Part shown: in pieces, positions 52,721 to 61,893 of the stretch
Position numbering within the stretch: position 1 is the stretch's first letter
How the letters are laid out: every line of letters starts with the position of its first letter
Origin: Gracilibacillus salinarum
Lineage (GTDB): Bacteria; Bacillota; Bacilli; Bacillales; Amphibacillaceae
Reading direction: 5' to 3'
Length of the DNA: 64,000 nt
Assembly: GCF_022919575.1 (NCBI RefSeq)
Contig: NZ_CP095071.1
Span: forward strand, 1,550,001-1,614,000
Program-made: the position numbers and the translations under genes
The notes under the pieces: model-generated
Database searches by the model: none
Told to the model about the DNA's origin: nothing
Seen by the model: the letters and a program-made list of their open reading frames with translations, nothing else

Positions 52721-55417
52721 TTATGGTGTACTTTTTCTTTTCAATCTCACTCCAAAAATAACCATCCCTATCAGAAGCAAAATACCTCCGAAAACCATCA
52801 ACGTGTACATATTTGTAGCTGTGTCTGGTAATTCGTTATCCGTTGTATGATCTGTAGTTGGCGGGATAGTTGGTTCTTCTGCAACCTGCTCGTTTTCATT
52901 GTCATCTGGATCGACTGGCTCAGCCGGTTCCTCTGCTAAATCAGAAGCACGAAAGACAGCAAAGACACTAAAATGTTCCGCGACAGTTGTCAGCCATCCA
53001 TCGTGATAAGTCGATTCCGCTTCCTCTAATGACCAGTTACCTGCTGTCTCATCCCAATAATATACTCCGGAGTCTTTCTTTTTTTCAGCTAATGCAAAGG
53101 ACAACTGAACAGGATGTACAAACTCAGAAACGACTTGTCCAGATTGCTGGAAACTCAAATCAACTATATTTGTTTGCGCTTGATCTCCATTTTTATAGGC
53201 AGTTTCGTCTTTTTTATCGATCGATAATGTTAATGCTTCCTCGGAAGAGAATGAGAGCATATCGAAAGCCAGTTGTATATCAGACTTTTTCACCATTACG
53301 GAAATGTTTTTTTCCTTGAGCTGATGGATTTGTTCAGCAGAAAAGGTTATGAAATCTGGCGTTTCTGCTGAATCCGGAACGATCAATTCGAGTGTAGCCT
53401 TATCATCTAATGTTTGAATATCGGTTTCTAGTTTCCAGCAGTCACCGTCTTTTTTCAACTCTTCGATTTTATGTGCCATCAATTTATTGACGACAATCAG
53501 ATAAGTAGAGATGGAGCTGTCTTCTGCTACGACATCTACATTAATCGCATTCACACCGTCCTCTAATGCTACCGGCTCCGATGCATCCATCCCATTGACC
53601 AACACATGGGCATCGGCAGAGTTCGTTCTTGCTGCGATTTGCATACTATCTACATCATGCCCTACTTCTACTTGATACTCATAGTGATCCGGTGAAAATG
53701 CCGGCGTTAATTCACCATTGTTAATGGTTAACTCTTGTAAGCTTGCATGAGAAGACACACCTAATTCATAAGCAGCAATTGTTCCACTTACTTCATGTGC
53801 AGCTAACAAAATAGGTTCATTTGTCGGACTGTCTTCTGCTTTAATAAACGTTAAGCCTTCAGGTGCTACATCACCACTTGCCTCGTCCACTTCAGCATCA
53901 AGTCCTTGGAATGTTCGAGAAGAAAAATAACTATCAAAGCTTGGTGATGCTGGATTCGTCATATCGTAGACCATGATGCCCCCTTGACGTTCTAAGCCAA
54001 CAAAAGCATAAGTAGTACCTGCTACTTCTCCGGTAATCACCGATTCGGGCTCGACACCCTTATCATCACTTCTTGACTCAAAGGAATCTTCATCATTGTT
54101 ACTATGGAAATATTCCGGCATAAATTGAGCAACTTTTTCTTCAAATTCAGAGCCACTGTCATACACTAATTCTAACGTTTCGGCATCCCAGACAGAGAAG
54201 GATCGCGCGCCATATCCATAAATGGCTTCATATTTTCCGTCTTCATTAACAGGATGAGAAGTGGAAGTACCTAATCTTCCAAGCTGTTCTTTATCAAACA
54301 AACCTTCTTCTACCATTTGATCTAGCTCTTTCTGTGTATATCCTTGATAAAGATCCGCATTTAATTGATAAGCGTCATCTTCCACAAGATCTTCTACTCG
54401 TGCTTCTTCAGAGAATCCATCCCAATCCTGAGCATCCCCTTCGTTAGCAGTAAGAATATATGATTTACCGTTCATTTCAATTAAATCCATTCCATCGGGC
54501 TGATACATGGATAATACTGGCCAATTACGCATATTGATTTTGTCCTCTTTATCCGACGCATCCAGTTTGTTATCTCCAGCAGAGAAGTCTTTATAACCTA
54601 AACTTTTAACGGTGACAAATTCACCTGTTTCAATGTTTAACTTTGCCATCGCATTGTCTTCTTGCAGTACGACATAGGCATAGTTGCTCGCATCATCAAC
54701 GACAATGTACTCTGGCTCTAAATCTTGTGCATAGGTACTATCAGGATGAACCTTGCGAACACCCTCTTCTACGATTTCATTTGAGAAAGAAGCGGTCTTT
54801 GTTGGTAATACTGCTCCTTGTGTTACACCCTCACTCACATCAATAATAGTGACAGAACCTTCTGGGTTAACTGAATAATCCTCGCTAGGCTCTGCTTCAT
54901 TCGCTACCAAAAGATGATTGCCGTCAGGTGTTACCGTCACCATATCTGGTAACGCGCCCACTTCCACTGTCGTTAAGACGTCCCCATCCGTAGACATGAT
55001 CACGACATTTCCGTTATCTACTTTATTTTCTGCAGGGACAGCAATCGCAATAAATCTGCTCTCAGGATCAATTGCCACACTTGTTAAATCTCCGGCATTA
55101 ACGCCAAAATCGCTAAGCTTAATTTGCTTTTCTAACGGAATTTCTGTATCTCCTTGCGCTAATACCGACAGATCAATAATGTCTAACGTTTTCGCCGAAC
55201 CATTGACAGAGTAGGCTTTTGCCGTGTGTGGATCATAGGCAACGATTTCCGTACCTCCGTCATCAATCTCCGCACCACTGGAATAACGGCCAAGTAATTC
55301 CACCGCTAGTGATTCATCACTTTCTGTATGGTATGTAATATTTGATGCGGCACTAGTTATGACAGGACTGATGATGAGTAATATAGCTGTTAATAATAAG
55401 ACCGACGTTTTCTTCAT
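52721..55417 (-). CDS. Wall-anchored choice-of-anchor I (phosphatase-like propeller) protein
   Basis: 898 residues, secreted (signal 1-24, SVLLLTAILLIISPVITSAA). Residues 35-555 form the choice-of-anchor I beta-propeller found in alkaline phosphatase-like and surface proteins. Examples are GGTEIVAYDPHTAKAYSVNG, VTVTPDGNHLLVANEAEPSE, PDGMDLIEMNGKSYILTANE and GDVAPEGLTFIKAEDSP. A cadherin-like beta sandwich follows (about 565-650, LTINNGELTPAFSPDHYEYQ). An acidic domain like that of the pectinase tail comes next, then the sorting signal ELPDTATN, helix and RLKRKSTP. No catalytic residues can be assigned with confidence; a phosphatase/phytase role is only a family hint. Confidence 0.85.
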   Translation of the reverse strand: MKKTSVLLLTAILLIISPVITSAASNITYHTESDESLAVELLGRYSSGAEIDDGGTEIVAYDPHTAKAYSVNGSAKTLDIIDLSVLAQGDTEIPLEKQIKLSDFGVNAGDLTSVAIDPESRFIAIAVPAENKVDNGNVVIMSTDGDVLTTVEVGALPDMVTVTPDGNHLLVANEAEPSEDYSVNPEGSVTIIDVSEGVTQGAVLPTKTASFSNEIVEEGVRKVHPDSTYAQDLEPEYIVVDDASNYAYVVLQEDNAMAKLNIETGEFVTVKSLGYKDFSAGDNKLDASDKEDKINMRNWPVLSMYQPDGMDLIEMNGKSYILTANEGDAQDWDGFSEEARVEDLVEDDAYQLNADLYQGYTQKELDQMVEEGLFDKEQLGRLGTSTSHPVNEDGKYEAIYGYGARSFSVWDAETLELVYDSGSEFEEKVAQFMPEYFHSNNDEDSFESRSDDKGVEPESVITGEVAGTTYAFVGLERQGGIMVYDMTNPASPSFDSYFSSRTFQGLDAEVDEASGDVAPEGLTFIKAEDSPTNEPILLAAHEVSGTIAAYELGVSSHASLQELTINNGELTPAFSPDHYEYQVEVGHDVDSMQIAARTNSADAHVLVNGMDASEPVALEDGVNAINVDVVAEDSSISTYLIVVNKLMAHKIEELKKDGDCWKLETDIQTLDDKATLELIVPDSAETPDFITFSAEQIHQLKEKNISVMVKKSDIQLAFDMLSFSSEEALTLSIDKKDETAYKNGDQAQTNIVDLSFQQSGQVVSEFVHPVQLSFALAEKKKDSGVYYWDETAGNWSLEEAESTYHDGWLTTVAEHFSVFAVFRASDLAEEPAEPVDPDDNENEQVAEEPTIPPTTDHTTDNELPDTATNMYTLMVFGGILLLIGMVIFGVRLKRKSTP

Positions 55418-55633
55418 CTTTCCACTCCTTTTTACATTTTCAGCTTATATTCTACATTTTCACCTTTAATGTACTATGTGGTTTATGTGAATTTTTTGTA
55501 AATTTATAAATATAACAGATAGGATGCATTTATTGATGCATGAAAAAAATTCCAGTTTCACTAGTTCTTTTATCCCGAAATTTCATTTTCATTCAAAAAA
55601 TGTCTTATTTTCACAGTAAAACACCTCTTTATT

Positions 55634-55689
55634 TTGATGTGTTTGTTTGATAGTGAGTATGATACATTGTTAAAAGGAAAGCGCTTTCC
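55634..55689 (+). promoter_or_regulatory. Promoter with perfect palindromic cre box of the GH5 gene
   Basis: TTGATG (55634-55639), an 18-nt gap and TATGAT (55658-55663), then GGAAAGCGCTTTCC (55676-55689). This cre is a perfect 14-bp palindrome with the invariant CG core, placed 12 nt after the -10 where CcpA blocks elongation or initiation. Confidence 0.8.
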
Positions 55690-55713
55690 AATATAATGAT
55701 GGAGGGAATTTTA

Positions 55714-57759
55714 TTGAAGAATCTATTTTTGAAGACAGCTATTTTAACTGTACTCATCTGGAGTGTCTGCACCATTACCGCGATGGCAGAGACACACGCA
55801 GCCGAAAGTATCGATATGGAGAACTATGCGGAGAACATGCAGCCTGGATGGAACTTGGGAAATAGTTATGATGCGGTCGGAAGTGATGAAACTGCCTGGG
55901 GAAACCCTTTAGTTTCGCAAGCATTGATTGAAAAAATTGCTGCAGAGGGATTTAAAAGTATCCGAATCCCCATCACTTTTGATCAACGCATGGATACAGA
56001 TGGCGACTATCAGATCGATCAAGACTTTCTCGATCGCGTCGATCAAACTGTGCAATGGGCATTAGAAGAAGACCTATACGTAATGATTAATGTCCATCAC
56101 GACTCCTGGATTTGGATGGAGTACGGCATGCAATCCAATCATGACCAGACCGTTGCTCGTTATGAAGCAATCTGGACCCAATTAGCCAACCACTTCAAAG
56201 ATTATTCTACCCACCTTATGTTCGAAAGCATTAACGAACCAAGATTCACTGGTACCGCCACAGAAAGTCAGCAATATTTAGATGAACTCAATACCACTTT
56301 TCACGAAATTGTCCGTTCCTCTGGTGGGAACAATGACGTTCGACCGTTAGTATTACCGACAATCAACACTGGTGCTGAGCAGGAAAAGTTGGATGCTTTG
56401 TCCGGTTTCATTCAACAATTAGAGGATCCTAATATAATGGCAACGGTTCATTATTATGGCTTTTGGCCATTTAGTGTCAATATTGCCGGCTACACACGTT
56501 TTGAAGAGGATTCCAAAGCTGAAATTCAGGATGTATTTGACCGGGTACACAACAGCTTCACCGCTAACGGTATCCCCGTCATTATTGGCGAATACGGCTT
56601 ACTTGGATTTGATCAAAACACAGAAGTGATTCAACAAGGGGAAAAATTAAAATTCTTCGAATATATGTTGAACTATGCCCAGCAGAAGGATTTTGTTCAT
56701 ATGCTCTGGGATAACGGACAGCACTTAGGACGTGAATCGCTTGCATGGTCGGACCCTGCTCTTTTTGATATGATCCAGACAAGCTGGACGACTCGCTCTG
56801 CTGTACCTGATGACAATTTTATTTATCTTAATCCAGAGGAAACGGTGACAGATCGAACCATTACTTTTAATTTACATGGCAAACAGTTTGAAGGCATATA
56901 TCTGAATGACCAGCTGTTGCAGGAAGGCTCAGACTATCAAATCAACAACAACAGCATTACGTTTACGAGCGAATTCCTAAGCACATACGTTTCGGCCGAC
57001 TCACTTGGCAATGCTGCTACCATTTCCGTTACCTTTAATGAAGGACACAATTGGGATATTGAGGTTCGTAATTATCAAAAGCCAGAATTACAGTCCGCTG
57101 AAGGGACAACAGCTTCTTTGAAGATTCCGACAAGCTTTAACGGTGACAAATTAGCAACGATGGAAGCTTACTACGAAGATGGCTCTATTGCTGGTCCGCA
57201 AAATTGGACTGCCTATAAAGAATTTGAATATACTTTTTCTCCTGATTATGACGCAGGAACGATTACACTGAAAAATAACTTCTTTAATGAATTGAACGAC
57301 GGTATAACCAATTTGACTTTCCACTTCTGGAGTGGAGAAACTGTCGAATATACGATCGAAAAAAATGGTGAGCAAGTACAGTCTGTACAAGAAACGGTTA
57401 CAGATAATACAGGTGCAGGCACTGATGATACGGAGAAAGAAACAGAAACGCCTTCAGATAATTCTGCTACAGAAGAAACGACGGAGGAGAATGAGACAAC
57501 CGAAGAAGAGCAGAACGATCAGCAAAAGCAGACTACCACTTCCGAAATGAATAATGAAACAACTCAAACAACGACTGATCTAACTGACACAGATGAAGAC
57601 ACGAATGATCAAGTGACCACTGATGCAACCAACTTAGAGCAAAATCGATTACCCGATACAGCTACTAATCAGTACAACTTGATGTCACTTGGATTATCTC
57701 TGCTTCTTCTTGGTATCATTACTTTGGCAGTGCAGATGCGAAAAAAATATAATCATTAA
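55714..57759 (+). CDS. Wall-anchored endoglucanase GH5 with CBM_X2/CBM46-like modules
   Basis: 681 residues from TTG 55714, secreted. Signal peptide 1-27 (NLFLKTAILTVLIWSVCTI). The GH5 catalytic barrel, about 35-345, has GWNLGNSYD, IRIPITFDQRM, INVHHDSW, acid/base Glu in FESINEPRF and nucleophile Glu in VIIGEYGLLG. An Ig-like CBM_X2 (about 360-445, FNLHGKQFEGIYLNDQLLQE) and a CBM46-like module (about 455-550) follow, as in Bacillus Cel5B. A Thr/Glu-rich stalk and RLPDTATN, a helix and RKKYNH end it. TTG is chosen because ATGGAGGG at 55699-55706 is itself the ribosome site, and this start gives a proper signal peptide (MKNLFLK). Degrades beta-1,4-glucan or xyloglucan at the wall. Confidence 0.92.
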   Translation: MKNLFLKTAILTVLIWSVCTITAMAETHAAESIDMENYAENMQPGWNLGNSYDAVGSDETAWGNPLVSQALIEKIAAEGFKSIRIPITFDQRMDTDGDYQIDQDFLDRVDQTVQWALEEDLYVMINVHHDSWIWMEYGMQSNHDQTVARYEAIWTQLANHFKDYSTHLMFESINEPRFTGTATESQQYLDELNTTFHEIVRSSGGNNDVRPLVLPTINTGAEQEKLDALSGFIQQLEDPNIMATVHYYGFWPFSVNIAGYTRFEEDSKAEIQDVFDRVHNSFTANGIPVIIGEYGLLGFDQNTEVIQQGEKLKFFEYMLNYAQQKDFVHMLWDNGQHLGRESLAWSDPALFDMIQTSWTTRSAVPDDNFIYLNPEETVTDRTITFNLHGKQFEGIYLNDQLLQEGSDYQINNNSITFTSEFLSTYVSADSLGNAATISVTFNEGHNWDIEVRNYQKPELQSAEGTTASLKIPTSFNGDKLATMEAYYEDGSIAGPQNWTAYKEFEYTFSPDYDAGTITLKNNFFNELNDGITNLTFHFWSGETVEYTIEKNGEQVQSVQETVTDNTGAGTDDTEKETETPSDNSATEETTEENETTEEEQNDQQKQTTTSEMNNETTQTTTDLTDTDEDTNDQVTTDATNLEQNRLPDTATNQYNLMSLGLSLLLLGIITLAVQMRKKYNH

Positions 57760-57813
57760 TTGAAATGATGAGAGGTGAAGGATTCTTTCCGAATGTGTGG
57801 AGGAGCGTTTTAT

Positions 57814-57894
57814 ATGAAGAAAAGTAACCTTTATGCGTTCGTGGCAAAACTTGATAGTTGTTCGAATGAAGATGAGTGGACTTCAGAGGTTTGA
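57814..57894 (+). CDS. Possible small protein, 26 residues
   Basis: ATG after GGAGGAGCG with 6-nt spacing. The peptide reads MKKSNLYAFVAKLDSCSNED and ends EWTSEV. Soluble, unrecognised. It directly precedes degenerate repeats, so it may be a chance frame; the ribosome site is its only support. Confidence 0.25.
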   Translation: MKKSNLYAFVAKLDSCSNEDEWTSEV

Positions 57895-57895
57895 T

Positions 57896-58085
57896 GGAGA
57901 GATGATGCGGATTCCGCTTGAAGATAGCCTAACTTCAGGCGGTTGACGCTCATTCAATGCACCTTACGCTTGAACTTGCTCGATCTTTAAGGGTTTGACT
58001 CTATTTCGATGCGGCTTACACTTGAACTTGCCCAAACTTCAGGCGGTTCACACTCTTTCGAAGCACCTTACGCTTGAAGATAACC
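57896..58085. repeat. Degenerate tandem repeat, about three units of 60-65 bp
   Basis: Recurring CACCTTACGCTTGAA (also GGCTTACACTTGAACTTGC) and ACTTCAGGCGGTT blocks every 60-65 bp. No coding potential. It fills most of the gap between the endoglucanase and the antiporter, together with a repeat-family hairpin near 58209. Confidence 0.55.
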
Positions 58086-58285
58086 GATACACATTAGATA
58101 TAGAGCAACAAAGTAAAATAAGCGTACATTATCTATCCATCATCGACAAATCAATGCGAAGACAGAAAAGACTGTTTTTGATTCATCCACCGTAACCTAA
58201 AGAAAAAACGGGCATAAACCACCCGGACCTAATTCAAAATGACCATTCAGCAACTGTACTTATGTGCTTTCTTTACTGACAAAGA

Positions 58286-58328
58286 AAAAGCCGAACCTAA
58301 CATTATTCGTGTCAGGTTCGGCTTTTAT
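58286..58328 (-). terminator. Terminator of the NhaC gene
   Basis: AAAAGCCGAACCTAACA and TGTCAGGTTCGGCTTTT pair around a short loop (one mismatch); T-rich on the minus strand. Confidence 0.85.
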
Positions 58329-58356
58329 TAAGATTATAACTGCTTATATCGCTTGA

Positions 58357-59913
58357 CTATGCCATTTCACTTTTTCTTATTCTGAACAAAAAGAATATGG
58401 CTACCAATACAGTTACCACTAAGGTACTCAGCAGTGAGATCCACGTCAGACCGCTTAAACCATAAATTAGATAACCGATTGCGGCTGCACATGCACTGAT
58501 AAATGCGTATGGTAACTGTGTGAGCACGTGGTCCATATGGTTGGCGCCCGCTCCTGTGGACGATAAAATCGACGTATCTGAAATTGGAGAACAGTGATCC
58601 CCAAAAACAGAACCTGCCAACACCGCTGCCATTGCTGGTAAAACAAGATCGACATCATAGACAATCGCAATTTGTGCCGCAATGGGAAGCATAATACCGA
58701 ACGTTCCCCATGAAGTACCGGTTGCTAGTGCCATAAATCCAGCGATGATAAATAATAATAAGGCAAGGAAATCGACGTTAAAGGAAATTTGGTCAACAAG
58801 TGATGCCAAGTAACCGCCCGTATCAATGATTTCGATAATTGAGCCAATCATCCAGGCTAACACGAGAATATAAATAGCTGGCATCATGGACATCGAACCA
58901 TCTTTGATAATTTTCATCGCCGATAATTTTTTTCCTTTTAGCGTGAAAAACAGCGCGAAAGCTACCACCACTGCCACTACCCCCCCAGTAAACAGTGATA
59001 GGTTGACGTTGGTATTTTCAAACATAGTCAATAAAGTCGCACTGCCTTCCGTTGCTTGATAGCCAGTGAAGAGCATCATAGCGATAGTACTAACAACCAA
59101 CACAATAATCGGAACTAGCAAATGGACGATTGTTCCATTTTTGTTGATTACTGCATTCTCTTCTACATCTGCTGCCATCGTTGTCTTCAACGGGTCCGTA
59201 ACATGTCCTGTATCGATCGCGCGCTGTTCATGAACACGCATTGACCCAATGTTGATGTTAAACAGTGCCACTAATAAAACCAACAACAATGCTGCGAATG
59301 CGTACATATTTAGAGGGATCATCTTGACAAATGCCTCTAATGGCTGGAACTTCGTTACCTCTGCCGCTGCAAAAATAGAACCGAGCGTACCAATAATATA
59401 AGCACCCCAACTCGAAATTGGTGTCACAACCGTGATCGGTGCGGAAGTTGAATCAATAAAATAAGCAAGCTTTGCTCTCGATATTTTATAACGATCTGTT
59501 AAAGGACGCGAAACTTGTCCAACCGCCAAGCTGTTAAAATAATCATCGATAAAAATGATAACACCTAATATCGGTGGAACAAGCTGAGCGCCTCTTCTCG
59601 TTTTCACTTTATGAATTGCCCAATCACCGAATGCCTTACTTCCACCAGATGCTGTCATAATCACCGTCATGATCCCTAATAAAAGTAAGAATAATAATAA
59701 GTAAATACTGCCTGAATTTAAACCATCACTCGTATAGAAAATATCACGAAACACAAGCCAAATCTGTTGCAGACTGTTCCAAATATTAAATTCATGTATA
59801 AGAAGCGCTCCGACAACAATCCCAGTTCCCAAGGATATTAATATACTTCTGGTGAATAATACTAATGCCAACATCAATATTGCCGGAATCAGCGAAAATA
59901 TCGTTCCTTCCAT
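58357..59913 (-). CDS. Na+/H+ antiporter, NhaC family
   Basis: 518 residues with about 11-12 membrane helices. Motifs: ILGVIIFIDDYFNSLAVGQV (the conserved Asp pair of NhaC proteins), SAPITVVTPISSWGAYIIGT, GFMALATGTSWGTFGIMLPI and GSVFGDHCSPISDTSILSST. It exports Na+ against H+ entry, and fits a salt- or alkali-exposed organism. Single gene between the cellulase and the GH43 genes. Confidence 0.92.
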   Translation of the reverse strand: MEGTIFSLIPAILMLALVLFTRSILISLGTGIVVGALLIHEFNIWNSLQQIWLVFRDIFYTSDGLNSGSIYLLLFLLLLGIMTVIMTASGGSKAFGDWAIHKVKTRRGAQLVPPILGVIIFIDDYFNSLAVGQVSRPLTDRYKISRAKLAYFIDSTSAPITVVTPISSWGAYIIGTLGSIFAAAEVTKFQPLEAFVKMIPLNMYAFAALLLVLLVALFNINIGSMRVHEQRAIDTGHVTDPLKTTMAADVEENAVINKNGTIVHLLVPIIVLVVSTIAMMLFTGYQATEGSATLLTMFENTNVNLSLFTGGVVAVVVAFALFFTLKGKKLSAMKIIKDGSMSMMPAIYILVLAWMIGSIIEIIDTGGYLASLVDQISFNVDFLALLLFIIAGFMALATGTSWGTFGIMLPIAAQIAIVYDVDLVLPAMAAVLAGSVFGDHCSPISDTSILSSTGAGANHMDHVLTQLPYAFISACAAAIGYLIYGLSGLTWISLLSTLVVTVLVAIFFLFRIRKSEMA

Positions 59914-60088
59914 ATCATAACCTCCACAATATCTATCCTATCCAAAAACGCAGAAAAAAACAGCAACAGAACAAAAGTCTATTACTGTTCCCTCAAAACA
60001 TACCATCTATTTTACCAATATTCGAATCGTGTGTCATTATTTTTTTGTGGAAAATTGCGATAATTCGTTGAACTTTGTAGAATTATTT

Positions 60089-60973
60089 TTAGCACTTCTG
60101 CAGCACACCATTCTTTTCTTCCATTTTTATAAATATCGGTCTTTCTTCAGGTGTCTGATTGGGAGCGTGTAAGGTCAATTGCAATGTGCCTTCTAAATCA
60201 TGAAATAACATCCCATGACCTCCATCACTTGTAAATAATGGGTCTGCATCATGTTTCCATGGCCCTGTGATAAGGCCGGAAACAGAACGGGAAACGCCTT
60301 GCGCATACACATTTTTGACAAAGCTTGCCCATAACATTAACAATTCTCCGTTGGATGCCTTGTAAATATACGGTCCATCTGTTACATAATTGACGTGAGC
60401 ATTCACTTCTTCTTTTGTAAACGAGGTCGGCCACTTTGCCTCCGATGCGCTAAAAAGAGTAATGGGCTCTCCTTCAGCTTCTGTTAAATCATCCTTCAAT
60501 CGAACCGCACAAATCGCTCCATCACCAATTTGAATCCATTCCTGACAGAATATCATCCATGGTGTTCCTTGATCATCTATATGTAAAGTGCCATCAAGTG
60601 AAAACCAATCGTGAGGCGTTACAATGTTTTGACTATGAGGTGTAAACGGACCTGTAAGCGAATCAGACTTCAAAATCGCTGTTCCTCGTTTTCCCGTTGC
60701 TTTTACTAAAAAAGTCGCAAATAAATAATAGTATCCTTTATATTCATGGACTTCTGGTGCCCAGAAATTATCTTCCGAATAAAAGTCAGAATCAGGACGG
60801 AATGCAGCAATTGGACCTTGCCAATTCTCTAAATCAGAACTTGTATAAACGTCAAATCCAGTCCCCTTTCCCCAAACATCTTTATCCGTGCTGCCATATA
60901 AATAATATCTCCCCTTCTTACGATCCACATAAATAAAAGGGTCTCTCATTTGAATGTCTTTGCTTTTCACCAT
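60089..60973 (-). CDS. Glycoside hydrolase family 43 enzyme (arabinan/xylan-type)
   Basis: 294 residues, no signal peptide, so cytoplasmic. Five-bladed propeller: MRDPFIYVDRKKGRYYLYGS (catalytic base Asp), FWAPEVHEYKGYYYLFATFL, FSLDGTLHIDDQGTPWMIFC (pKa Asp) and NYVTDGPYIYKASNGELLML (acid region), with GGHGMLFHDLEGTLQLTLHA. It likely removes arabinose, xylose or galactose side residues from imported oligosaccharides. It lies past a small plus-strand frame from the transporter genes; a weak cre-like site is upstream. Confidence 0.87.
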   Translation of the reverse strand: MVKSKDIQMRDPFIYVDRKKGRYYLYGSTDKDVWGKGTGFDVYTSSDLENWQGPIAAFRPDSDFYSEDNFWAPEVHEYKGYYYLFATFLVKATGKRGTAILKSDSLTGPFTPHSQNIVTPHDWFSLDGTLHIDDQGTPWMIFCQEWIQIGDGAICAVRLKDDLTEAEGEPITLFSASEAKWPTSFTKEEVNAHVNYVTDGPYIYKASNGELLMLWASFVKNVYAQGVSRSVSGLITGPWKHDADPLFTSDGGHGMLFHDLEGTLQLTLHAPNQTPEERPIFIKMEEKNGVLQKC

Positions 60974-61033
60974 TTCATTATCTCCTCTCCTACACTTATC
61001 CTTTACTACAGATTACTCGAAAACAGCAGTAAA

Positions 61034-61047
61034 AGTAAGTGCTTTCA
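61034..61047. promoter_or_regulatory. Weak cre-like site upstream of the GH43 gene
   Basis: AGTAAGTGCTTTCA matches cre at 12 of 14 positions but lacks one base of the CG core, so binding would be weak. It lies 61 nt before the GH43 start. Confidence 0.3.
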
Positions 61048-61129
61048 TTAAATTTCTTAGGTTTCTCATAATTTTATCTTTATTGCACAACCTAAACAGG
61101 AGAGGAGTAACACAAAGGAGTGGACTTCC

Positions 61130-61207
61130 ATGCCGAAGAAGAAATACGACTTAAAGCACGTTAAAGAAAATACAAAACGAAATTTCCAGCCAACAACATC
61201 TAAATAA
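61130..61207 (+). CDS. Small basic protein, 25 residues
   Basis: ATG 9 nt after a good site AAAGGAG (61114-61120). The peptide MPKKKYDLKHVKENTKRNFQ then PTTSK is soluble and very basic, unlike the acidic proteins around it. It is followed by a hairpin at 61208-61242. It lies in the divergent gap between GH43 and YesL genes. I recognise no family; a regulator or RNA-binding role would be guesswork. Confidence 0.45.
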   Translation: MPKKKYDLKHVKENTKRNFQPTTSK

Positions 61208-61242
61208 ATAAAAAGAGAAGGTGATTTCCATCACCTTCTCTT
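61208..61242. terminator. Hairpin terminator between the small gene and yesL-like gene
   Basis: GAGAAGGTGA and TCACCTTCTC form a perfect 10-bp stem around TTTCCA. The minus strand ends in TTTTTATTT, so it terminates the transporter operon; the plus side has a weaker tail. Confidence 0.85.
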
Positions 61243-61253
61243 CCCTTTATAAT

Positions 61254-61880
61254 CTATGCTTCCTTTTTTTCTAAAGAATTTGCCGTTAGCGATGTCACTT
61301 GGTCAAAAATCCGAAGACTAAAATACATAATAATATAGGCACATCCACTGACACCAACAACCGGAATAAATCCTGGAATGGTCCTCATCACAAGAAAGAA
61401 CAGGAAGGAAGCTGCTGCCACGAATATCGTGTTTTTTGGAGAAATAAACAAAAACAGAAAAGTATGCTTAATAGTCCCCCACATCGATGCTTCGAAATGC
61501 AGATGAACCGGAATAATCAGAAGAGACATACTGATAAACAATATAAACACCGTCAAAATCGGATAATAACTGAGATGAACCGGCGATGATTCCAGCAGAT
61601 TTGCTAATGACAAATTCACATACAAGAGCATGCCAATCAACGTGAACAGCCATCCGATAGCATTACTTCTCAGGAATTCTTCTTTAAAAACAGTCCAAAA
61701 TGTTCTGGCTGTGTGGCTGTGATGGTCGCCTAATTGCCATTTTCTCACGATAAAAAACAAAGCTGTCAATGCTGGAAAAATACCGAAGATTACGCAGCCA
61801 ATCAGACTGAATACGATCATCAATCCATTTAAGTAAGCCATTCTCAGTATAAAGACACTAGCGTAATAAAGTCGTTCCAC
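61254..61880 (-). CDS. yesL: YesL-family (DUF624) membrane protein
   Basis: 208 residues with five to six helices. The start RLYYASVFILRMAYLNGLMI and GIFPALTALFFIVRKW are typical of DUF624, as is TFWTVFKEEFLRSN. YesL-type proteins accompany LplBC-like sugar permeases in rhamnogalacturonan and hyaluronate operons; role unknown. Fourth gene of the transporter operon, 13 nt after the LplC-type permease. Confidence 0.88.
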   Translation of the reverse strand: MERLYYASVFILRMAYLNGLMIVFSLIGCVIFGIFPALTALFFIVRKWQLGDHHSHTARTFWTVFKEEFLRSNAIGWLFTLIGMLLYVNLSLANLLESSPVHLSYYPILTVFILFISMSLLIIPVHLHFEASMWGTIKHTFLFLFISPKNTIFVAAASFLFFLVMRTIPGFIPVVGVSGCAYIIMYFSLRIFDQVTSLTANSLEKKEA

Positions 61881-61893
61881 CGATATCTCCTCC

